From NCBI GenBank assembly GCA_016744875.1, contig JADGDL010000010.1, positions 1-54,884 of the forward strand: a stretch of DNA of 54,884 nt, read 5' to 3'. Of this stretch, positions 26,076 through 33,385 are shown one piece after another. The notes below the pieces were generated by a model. The model was not told where the DNA came from. It searched no databases and saw nothing but the letters and a program-made list of their open reading frames with translations. The position numbers were made by a program, and so were the translations under genes. This stretch comes from Sulfurovum sp. (GTDB taxonomy: Bacteria > Campylobacterota > Campylobacteria > Campylobacterales > Sulfurovaceae). How positions within the stretch are numbered: the first letter of the stretch is position 1; each line of letters opens with the position of its first letter.

Positions 26076-28481
26076 ATGCACAGTAAATTAGAAAATCTCA
26101 TGGGTAAATTTGGTGGGTTTATATACGATAATCCAATAAAAGTGATAGTAGTTGTTTTGGCGCTGCTTGCTTTTCCACTTTCTCATGTGCCACAGATAAA
26201 AATGGATACATCAACGGAAGGCTTCATGCACCCTAATGATCCCGTACTTCTAGAGTACAATGCTTTTAGAGCACAGTTCGGTCGTGATGAACGTGTGATG
26301 GTTGCCTTGAAGAGTGATAAGATCTTTACATTAGAGTTTTTAAATACACTTAAATCACTTCATGAAGAGTTAGAGAGCAATGTTCCTTACTTAGATGATA
26401 TTACCTCACTTTATAACGTAAGAAATACAAGAGGTGAGGGGGATAAGCTTATCACTGATGATCTATTAGAATATTTCCCCACAACACAAGAAGAAGTAAA
26501 TGTCATTAAAGAACAAGCAATGGCCTCTCATTTTTATAAAGATCTTTTTATAAGCCATGATGGGAAGATGACTACAATTGTTATAGAAACAGATGCCTAT
26601 TCTCATGACGGTGAAGAAGAAGTCTCAGATGAGGATGCATTTGATGAAGGCTTTGGAGACGAGGCAAGTTCTGAAGTCGGAGAAGTAAAAGAGAGACCTT
26701 TTTTAACAGATAAAGAGAATGCACAGTTAGTCAATAAGGTTTTGGAAATTGTAGAGAAATATAAACAAGAGGGTATAGAGATCTATGTAGCAGGTTCACC
26801 TTCAGTAAATCATGCCCTAAAATCACAAATGCAAGCAGATATGCAAAAATTTATGCGTATAACATTTCTGATTATTATTGTCTTTTTGTTTGTAATGTTC
26901 AGACGCACGTCAGCTGTATTTTATCCGCTGATTGTTATTATCCTCTCACTACTTGTAACTGTGGGTACAATGGCATGGAGTGGTGTTGCATTTAAGCTTC
27001 CTACTCAGATCGTCCCATCACTTTTGATGGCAGTAAGTATTGGTGCAACGGTGCATATACTTTCTATTTTCTTTGACAGATTCAATACCAAAGGAGATAA
27101 AAAAGACGCTATACAATATACCTTGGGTCACTCAGGATTAGCTATAGCGATGACATCTGTAACTACAGCTATTGGAGTAGGGTCTTTCTCCGGATCTAAA
27201 GTAGCACCTATCTCTGATCTTGGTATTTATGCTTCATTAGGAGTTATGGTGTCTTTGGTTCTGACCTTGACACTTTTGCCGGCACTCTTAAGTATTACTA
27301 AATTAAAGCAAAAAGTTAAAAGCGAAGCAGGGAAACTAGACCGAGTGATGAAAAAACTTTCTGTCATTCCTATTAATCATTATAAGAGTATACTCGTAAT
27401 CTCTGCCATATTGGTTACAGTAGCACTTGTAGCTGCAACCAAGATAAATCTTTCACACAATCCTCTTAAATGGTTCCAACCAGATAGTTATGACCGTATT
27501 TCGACTGAAGTGATAGATGAGACTTTAAATGGTTCAGTTACCATAGAGCTTATCATTGATACTCAGACTGAAAATGGATGGAATGATCCTCAAAGACTTG
27601 AAAAACTTAATACGCTTTCTGCAGAGATGGAGAAATATGTTGACAGTAATACACATATTGGAAAAGTTATCTCTTTGGCAACTATTGTAAAAGAGACTAA
27701 CAGAGCACTACATGAAAATAAAGAAGCGCATTATACGATACCAGATAATGCTAATTTGGTTTCACAAGAGTTATTGCTCTTTGAAAACTCAGGTTCTGAC
27801 GACCTTGAAGATGTTGTAGATTCTCAATTTTCAAAAGCACGTGTCTCCATAAAACTGCCTTGGACAGATGCAGTTAAAGCGGTAGAAGTACTTGCTTATG
27901 TGAAGAATGAAGCAGAAAAAGTTTTTCCAGATGATAAGATAATCACTACAGGAATGGTCCCTTTGCTTATCAATACCTTTTCTCAGGCAATAAGTTCATC
28001 TGTGACAAGTTACTTTATTGCAGCGGTTGCCATTACATTTATGATGATGATAATCTTAGGTTCTGTACGTTTAGGATTACTTAGCATGATACCAAATCTT
28101 ACGCCTATCATCTTAGGACTGCTTATCATGTATGTGGGAAATATGCCATTAGATATGTTTACACTGCTTATTGGATCCATAGCTATAGGACTTGCAGTTG
28201 ATGATACGATACACTTCATGCACAATTTTAGACGATACTATCTTCAAAGTAAAGACAGTGCCAAAGCCATAGAACAGACCTTTTTTACTACAGGTAAAGC
28301 GATGGTCATCACAACTATAGTACTATCATTAGGTTTTTATGCGTATATGATGGCAAATATGATCTCAGTACAAAACTTTGGACTACTTACAGGTTCAGTG
28401 ATCGTGTTGGCACTTTTTGCTGACTTATTCCTCGCACCTGCATTAATGATGGTTGTTGCGAAGCGTGGCTGGATAAAATAA
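26076..28481 (+). CDS. RND-superfamily exporter (MMPL-type)
   Basis: An inner-membrane transporter of 801 residues with two repeated halves: helix 1 near residues 22-38, a periplasmic domain (about 40-255), five helices (about 258-405), then helix 7 (about 435-455), a second periplasmic domain and five more helices (about 640-795). This is the hydrophobe/amphiphile-exporter (MMPL/HpnN-like) type, about 200 residues shorter than AcrB. GLAVDDTIHFMHNFRRY near 705 is a family mark. It is followed by a LolA-like protein and a barrel protein, which suggests lipid or lipoprotein traffic to the outer membrane. An acidic insert rich in Glu/Asp (EEEVSDEDAFDEGFGDE, about 183-200) is unusual. Confidence 0.9.
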   Translation: MHSKLENLMGKFGGFIYDNPIKVIVVVLALLAFPLSHVPQIKMDTSTEGFMHPNDPVLLEYNAFRAQFGRDERVMVALKSDKIFTLEFLNTLKSLHEELESNVPYLDDITSLYNVRNTRGEGDKLITDDLLEYFPTTQEEVNVIKEQAMASHFYKDLFISHDGKMTTIVIETDAYSHDGEEEVSDEDAFDEGFGDEASSEVGEVKERPFLTDKENAQLVNKVLEIVEKYKQEGIEIYVAGSPSVNHALKSQMQADMQKFMRITFLIIIVFLFVMFRRTSAVFYPLIVIILSLLVTVGTMAWSGVAFKLPTQIVPSLLMAVSIGATVHILSIFFDRFNTKGDKKDAIQYTLGHSGLAIAMTSVTTAIGVGSFSGSKVAPISDLGIYASLGVMVSLVLTLTLLPALLSITKLKQKVKSEAGKLDRVMKKLSVIPINHYKSILVISAILVTVALVAATKINLSHNPLKWFQPDSYDRISTEVIDETLNGSVTIELIIDTQTENGWNDPQRLEKLNTLSAEMEKYVDSNTHIGKVISLATIVKETNRALHENKEAHYTIPDNANLVSQELLLFENSGSDDLEDVVDSQFSKARVSIKLPWTDAVKAVEVLAYVKNEAEKVFPDDKIITTGMVPLLINTFSQAISSSVTSYFIAAVAITFMMMIILGSVRLGLLSMIPNLTPIILGLLIMYVGNMPLDMFTLLIGSIAIGLAVDDTIHFMHNFRRYYLQSKDSAKAIEQTFFTTGKAMVITTIVLSLGFYAYMMANMISVQNFGLLTGSVIVLALFADLFLAPALMMVVAKRGWIK

Positions 28482-28497
28482 ATATAAAGGAACAAAT

Positions 28498-29301
28498 ATG
28501 AACAAGACAAATAAACTATTAATCGGATTAACGTTAGGACTCTCTTTACTGATAACAAATGTATGTGCAGATGATGCAAAAGCAAGAGGTATTATGGAGA
28601 AGGTGGATGCCAGAGATGATGGTGCAACTTTAGAACAGGATATGCTTATGATCCTTATAGACAAAAATGGAAAAAAAAGAATAAGAGATATAAAATCATA
28701 TGGTAAAGACTTTGGTGAAGATGAACATAGAATTATGTTTTTTAAGTCACCATCAGATGTTAAAAATACTTCTTTTTTAACGTATGATTATGATGATGCA
28801 GATAAAGATGATGATCAGTGGCTTTACCTTCCTGCACTCAAAAAAGTGAAACGTATACCCAGTGCTGACAAAAGTGGAAGTTTTATGGGATCAGATTTTT
28901 CGTACTTTGATATGACAGACAGAGATTTGGAAGATTATGACTTTAAATTTATAAAAGATACAAAAGTATATGGAAAAGATGCATGGATGATCGAGTCCAC
29001 TCCACGTAATAACAAAACGATCAAAGAATCTGGATATACGAAGAGTCTTGCAATTATCAGAAAAGATAATTATGTATTGGTTCGGGCTATTAATTACATG
29101 AAAAATGGAAAAAAGAAATATCTTGATGTAAAAAAAATGCATAAACAAGATGGTATCTGGATAATTGATGAAATGACAATGACCACTAAAAAAGGTAAAA
29201 CGATGACACATAAAACAGTGTTAAAATTTAAAAACATCAAAGTAAATAAAGAGTTAAATGATAACCTTTTTACAACTAGACGTTTGGAAAAAGGGCTGTA
29301 G
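28498..29301 (+). CDS. Outer-membrane lipoprotein-sorting (LolA-like) protein
   Basis: A periplasmic protein of 267 residues with a signal peptide (LIGLTLGLSLLITNVCA). The mature part resembles the LolA/LolB-like family that always accompanies RND exporters of this type: KKRIRDIKSYGKDFGED, RIMFFKSPSDVKNTSFLTYDY, DQWLYLPALKKVKRIPSADKSGSFMGSDFSYFDM and the final NDNLFTTRRLEKG. Family members have a half-barrel that can hold a lipid. It is 16 bases after the RND gene with AAAGGAAC upstream of the ATG. The lipid cargo is inferred only. Confidence 0.85.
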   Translation: MNKTNKLLIGLTLGLSLLITNVCADDAKARGIMEKVDARDDGATLEQDMLMILIDKNGKKRIRDIKSYGKDFGEDEHRIMFFKSPSDVKNTSFLTYDYDDADKDDDQWLYLPALKKVKRIPSADKSGSFMGSDFSYFDMTDRDLEDYDFKFIKDTKVYGKDAWMIESTPRNNKTIKESGYTKSLAIIRKDNYVLVRAINYMKNGKKKYLDVKKMHKQDGIWIIDEMTMTTKKGKTMTHKTVLKFKNIKVNKELNDNLFTTRRLEKGL

Positions 29302-29305
29302 TTTT

Positions 29306-30736
29306 ATGAGAGTTTCATCAAATACTTTACTTATTTTATCGTTATTTACTGTGTTAAATGCCGATACTGTTGATGCAGATCTGGCAGGTTTCGATGATAC
29401 ACCTGTGATAGAAGTAGAAAAAGAGACTACAGAAGATGTGATGGATGGATTTGATGATGCCGTTGACTCTACAGATGATACTTCTTCCGCTTCTGATGAA
29501 ATGATGTCAGGTTTTGAAGATGAAGTACCAGGAGCAGTTGAAGAAGAAAAAACAGATCTCATACCTGGCTTGACAGGAAAGATCACAGAACAAATTGCCT
29601 TCTCCTGGAACAATGATGAACCACATGACAACTTTACATCTGTAAAGAGTTCACTCCTTTTGGATTATGACCATAAGTTTGAAAACGGTGTACGTGTAAA
29701 AGTGAATGCAAAAGCCTACTATGATGCAATTTACAGTATGAAAGGAAGAGAAAAATTTACTTCACAAGAGCTAGATGAACTTGAGTCTGAAGTAGAACTT
29801 TTTGATGCCTATGTAGAAGGAAAAATAACAGATAATTTTGATTATAAAGTGGGTAGACAAGTTGTTGTCTGGGGTAGGTCTGACACGATTCGTGTCACAG
29901 ACATACTCAACCCTCTTGACAATCGTCGTCCGGGTATGACAGATATAGAAGACCTGCGTTTACCTGTAACGATGGCAAAGTTTGATTACTTTATAGGAGA
30001 TTGGCGTATCACACCTATAGCTGTACTTGAACAGCGTTTTTCTAAAAATCCGCCTTATGGTGGAGACTTCAACCCTGTTCACGTACCTGCTCCTTCCAAT
30101 GAAGAGTATCATGATGTAACCTATGCACTTAGCATAGGCGCGGAGTATTCTGGATGGGACATAAACTTCTATGCGGCACAGACACGTGATGATGCAGGGT
30201 ATATTGATCTCACTGATACAGATAAACGTGTTCAGCATGATAAAGTGAAAATGGTCGGTACAGCACTTAACATATTGAGTGGTTCATGGCTCTTTAAAAC
30301 AGAAGTAGCCTATTTTGATGGCCTAAAATATACGACTACAGGTGATGATGAGTTTAGCAGAACAGATGCTCTTGTAGGTGTAGAGTATAATGGTATAGCA
30401 GATACGTTGATGAGTTATGATATTGTAAGTAGGCAGATACATGATTATGACGGTAGATTGTTAGCAGAGTTTAATCCTCTAGATAAACATCATTATCAAC
30501 ATGCATTCAGAGTAAGTTCTGATTTTTTAAATGCAACGCTTACAGCCAATTATCTTATCTCTTTGTATGGAGAAAAACTAGATGAAGGTGGATTTCAAAG
30601 AGCATGGCTAAAGTATGAATTGGCAGATGGTATCAATGCTAATGTTGGGGTGGTAGACTATATAGGCGGTTCCGTACTTTTCGATGCATTTAAAGATAAT
30701 GATATGGTTTTTGCAGATATCTCTTATAATTTTTAA
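29306..30736 (+). CDS. Outer-membrane beta-barrel protein (DUF1302-like)
   Basis: 476 residues from the ATG at 29306, four bases after the LolA-like gene; the in-frame ATG at 29258 lies inside that gene and is less likely. It has a signal peptide (NTLLILSLFTVLNA), then an acidic N-terminal segment with three GF(D/E)D units (AGFDD, DGFDD, SGFED), then alternating amphipathic strands ending in the terminal Phe (DISYNF) typical of outer-membrane barrels. The barrel text (YKVGRQVVVWGRSDTIRVTDILNPLD) fits the DUF1302-like proteins found beside RND exporters. Its last 68 bases recur at 40321-40388. Its stop overlaps the convergent response-regulator stop by four bases. Confidence 0.82.
   Translation: MRVSSNTLLILSLFTVLNADTVDADLAGFDDTPVIEVEKETTEDVMDGFDDAVDSTDDTSSASDEMMSGFEDEVPGAVEEEKTDLIPGLTGKITEQIAFSWNNDEPHDNFTSVKSSLLLDYDHKFENGVRVKVNAKAYYDAIYSMKGREKFTSQELDELESEVELFDAYVEGKITDNFDYKVGRQVVVWGRSDTIRVTDILNPLDNRRPGMTDIEDLRLPVTMAKFDYFIGDWRITPIAVLEQRFSKNPPYGGDFNPVHVPAPSNEEYHDVTYALSIGAEYSGWDINFYAAQTRDDAGYIDLTDTDKRVQHDKVKMVGTALNILSGSWLFKTEVAYFDGLKYTTTGDDEFSRTDALVGVEYNGIADTLMSYDIVSRQIHDYDGRLLAEFNPLDKHHYQHAFRVSSDFLNATLTANYLISLYGEKLDEGGFQRAWLKYELADGINANVGVVDYIGGSVLFDAFKDNDMVFADISYNF
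30669..30736 (+). repeat. Direct repeat copy 1 (3' end of the barrel gene)
   Basis: The last 68 bases of the barrel gene. They align without gaps to 40321-40388: 60 of 68 bases are identical by my count, with a 31-base exact core. The two copies flank a module of about 9.65 kb. Confidence 0.85.
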
Positions 30737-31428
30737 GAAGATGTAATTAAGCGATAACCACGGGAAGGTACTGTCTCAATAAATTTATGTTTCAGTTTTT
30801 GTCTCAATCGTTTTAGAAGAGTTCTAATAGTATTTGCATTGGTTTCCTTATCAGGCCATAGGGCATTTTCAATGGTATAAAAATCTACAATATTATTTTT
30901 ATTGTCTATAAGTAACTCAAGAAATTCACTCTCTTTTTTTGTAAGATTTATGATTTCATTACAATAGTATAATGTACTGTTGTGAGGATTATAGGAATAT
31001 TCATCATCAAACTTCATATGCTTTAGATGTTGTTGCTGAGATATAGGATTATGATTGATCTTATGTAGGGCAATTTTAAAAAATATTCGCAATTCTTCTC
31101 TATTAAATGGTTTTGAAAGATAAGCAGTAGGATTCACGTGAATAGCTCTGTCTACATTGTAATCATCAAGGTGTGCAGTAAGAAAAATAATTTCTATATC
31201 AGGATAAGATTTTTTTATCAGGATAGCAGCATCAACACCATCCAACTCTCCTTTGATACATATATCCATGAGTATGATATTCACTTTTTGTTGTGAAAGT
31301 GTACTAAGTGCATCATTAGCATTTGAACAGATATCTGCAACACTATAATTGAGCTTTTTGATATAACTTTCTATCTCTAAAGCTACTATACTTTCATCTT
31401 CAACAATGAGTATATTGACCTCTTTCAT
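30733..31428 (-). CDS. Two-component response regulator (receiver + winged helix)
   Basis: A cytoplasmic DNA-binding regulator of 231 residues. The receiver domain (about 1-120) shows the acidic pair VEDES, the phospho-acceptor Asp in ILMDICIKG (about residue 55), Thr in FLTAHLDD, and Lys in YLSKPFN. The C-terminal half is an OmpR/PhoB-type winged helix (NLTKKESEFLELLI, ENALWPDKETNANTIRTLLKRLRQKL, VPSRGYRLI). It overlaps the kinase gene by four bases (ATGA), so the two form a cognate pair. The targets are likely the divergent VWA cluster and perhaps the RND operon. Its stop codon lies within the direct repeat. Confidence 0.93.
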   Translation of the reverse strand: MKEVNILIVEDESIVALEIESYIKKLNYSVADICSNANDALSTLSQQKVNIILMDICIKGELDGVDAAILIKKSYPDIEIIFLTAHLDDYNVDRAIHVNPTAYLSKPFNREELRIFFKIALHKINHNPISQQQHLKHMKFDDEYSYNPHNSTLYYCNEIINLTKKESEFLELLIDNKNNIVDFYTIENALWPDKETNANTIRTLLKRLRQKLKHKFIETVPSRGYRLITSS

Positions 31429-33278
31429 ATACTGAACCTTATGATATATTTTGTATGACTGTTTGTATGTGTTTCCATCACTCCACCTAATTGATCGTAG
31501 ACCAGAATAGAGATGAGTTTTAATCCAAGGGTTTGATGATTTTTTTCAATACTGTAGCCTTTACCATTGTCTTCTATAACAAGTAGATACTCTTTTTTAG
31601 TTTGTTTTAAAGATATAGCAATAGTACCCTCATTATTATCAAATGCATATTTATATGTATTCGTAACAAGTTCATTAATGATGAGTCCTATATAGACCGA
31701 TTCTCTTAAGGGTATCATAGCATCAATATCAGTGGATATTGTTATATCTTGGCTTGTAAAATGGAATGTTCCTTGTATATCTAAAAGAAGTGAGTCTATA
31801 TATTCTTGCATGTCGATCTCTTCAAGATCATCCTTAATAAGAAGCATGTTATATGTCTTAGAGATAGCATTTATTCTATTTTCAAGATTGATAAATTTCT
31901 TCTTTACTGCCTCATCATTGATCTCATCGTTTTGTAGACGTATGATGGAGAGTATGATCTGTAAGTTGTTTTTTACCCTGTGATGTACTTCTTTTAGCAG
32001 AAGTTCTTTTATTTCCAAAGCAGTATTAAGTTCTTTAGTCTTGTTAACAACTTCTTCTTTAATTAATTTTGTCCTATGGGCTGATTCTGACAAAATACGG
32101 GCGTCTACTTTTTCTTTTTCTTTTTGTAAAATAATGTACCTGTCTGCAAATGCCAAAGAGAGAATTAATGATTCTAATGCTGTTGTAATGATCAGTATAT
32201 TTTGAAAATCTTGCATAATAGAGGTGAAGCCAAGAGCATCCAATATAAGTAAGATATAAGATGTAAATACAATACCAAAGCCCAGCAAAAAGAGTCTAGC
32301 CTGCTTGTTCCCATTATGGTAAGAAATATATCCTGCCCAGAGGTTATAGATAATAAATATGGTACCAGTAAGTATAACGATATCAAGATTATGAAATTGT
32401 GGAAAACTGAATATAACCATTTCAAGAAGTGATAGAGAAATGAATACTATATAGCCTTTATGCAAGAAGGGCATATTTCTAGTTTTAAGAAAGTGCATAC
32501 TAAAGAGTGCAGCAGTAATGACTAGCAGTGTTATTTTAAATACAGTGATATTAATATCTAGTATCACAAAATCTACAGGAAAATATATCTGGGTCAATCC
32601 CAAGTATGTAAGTTGTTGATAGATAAGTGCAAAGAGATAAAAGCTGTAGTAGAGATAACTTTTATCTCTGGTGTAAAAAAAGAGCATAAAACTATAAAGC
32701 ATGAGTGCCAGTACCATACCAATGAGTAAAATATTAATAAACTGTTGTACTTGATCTTCTGCCTGATAGTTTAGTTCATCATATATCCAAAGTCCAAAGT
32801 CGATAGGGTTGATAGTAGATTTAACTTCAAGATAATACTGCTTTGATGTTTGGGGAGCTAGGTTTATATGGAAATATGGGAAAAGTGTTTTGTGCGTGTT
32901 GGAAATATATAATGCACCTTTAATGAATGGTTGACTGTATTTTTCCTCATAAAGTGAAATGTATTCAACCAGAGGTGAACTAAGTACCAGGACTTTTTCA
33001 ATGTTTATTTCAGAATCATTTTCTAGTGTGAAGGTTAACCATATACTTTCAGAAGAGACACCTCTGTTGATGTAGGGCTTATGATAGGGGATAAATAGGT
33101 CTTGTGTTGTGAGCTCGGATAGTGTATGGTGTTTTTGATCAAAATAAACAGAAGAATGCTCTAAAAGTGAGAAATCTATTTTTTTTGAGATATCAATATT
33201 TTTTGCTAAAGATAATGTAGATATGAATATGAATATTAATGCCAGAAAGCGTAAGTTTTTAATATAAGTATTAGTCAT
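31425..33278 (-). CDS. Sensor histidine kinase (7TMR-DISM type, HisKA_2)
   Basis: 617 residues: signal/first helix (LRFLALIFIFISTLSLA), a periplasmic 7TMR-DISM-like sensory domain (about 35-180, LSSPLVEYISLYEE), seven membrane helices (about 185-385), a short coiled coil, then the HisKA_2 phospho-acceptor box EVHHRVKNNLQIILS (His near residue 416) and an HATPase domain with N box LIINELVTNTYKYAF and G1 box IEDNGKGYS. 7TMR-DISM receptors usually sense carbohydrates or other small ligands in the periplasm. HisKA_2 kinases usually act with less conventional regulators, so the pairing with an OmpR-type regulator is of note. Confidence 0.93.
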   Translation of the reverse strand: MTNTYIKNLRFLALIFIFISTLSLAKNIDISKKIDFSLLEHSSVYFDQKHHTLSELTTQDLFIPYHKPYINRGVSSESIWLTFTLENDSEINIEKVLVLSSPLVEYISLYEEKYSQPFIKGALYISNTHKTLFPYFHINLAPQTSKQYYLEVKSTINPIDFGLWIYDELNYQAEDQVQQFINILLIGMVLALMLYSFMLFFYTRDKSYLYYSFYLFALIYQQLTYLGLTQIYFPVDFVILDINITVFKITLLVITAALFSMHFLKTRNMPFLHKGYIVFISLSLLEMVIFSFPQFHNLDIVILTGTIFIIYNLWAGYISYHNGNKQARLFLLGFGIVFTSYILLILDALGFTSIMQDFQNILIITTALESLILSLAFADRYIILQKEKEKVDARILSESAHRTKLIKEEVVNKTKELNTALEIKELLLKEVHHRVKNNLQIILSIIRLQNDEINDEAVKKKFINLENRINAISKTYNMLLIKDDLEEIDMQEYIDSLLLDIQGTFHFTSQDITISTDIDAMIPLRESVYIGLIINELVTNTYKYAFDNNEGTIAISLKQTKKEYLLVIEDNGKGYSIEKNHQTLGLKLISILVYDQLGGVMETHTNSHTKYIIRFSI

Positions 33279-33296
33279 AAAAAATTTTACCTAAAA

Positions 33297-33302
33297 TTAT
33301 AT
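33297..33302 (-). promoter_or_regulatory. Probable -10 box of the kinase/regulator operon
   Basis: Reverse-strand TATAAT inside TATATATAATTTTAGG, just upstream of the kinase ATG, with AGGTAAAA as ribosome-binding site. It is back to back with the VWA promoter, so one operator could control both directions. Confidence 0.45.
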
Positions 33303-33313
33303 ATAAAAGGGGT

Positions 33314-33342
33314 TTGACACATTTTTAGCACATGATTATGCT
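33314..33342 (+). promoter_or_regulatory. Strong sigma-70-type promoter of the VWA cluster
   Basis: TTGACA at 33314-33319, exactly 17 bases, TATGCT at 33337-33342; 43 bases then lead to the VWA ATG, with AAAAGGGGAG as an excellent ribosome-binding site. A consensus -35 box is rare in Campylobacterota, so the cluster may be highly expressed or bear a promoter acquired with the module. Confidence 0.7.
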
Positions 33343-33385
33343 AGACTTTATTTAGTTTAAATGAATTGACTAAAAGGGGAGTAAT

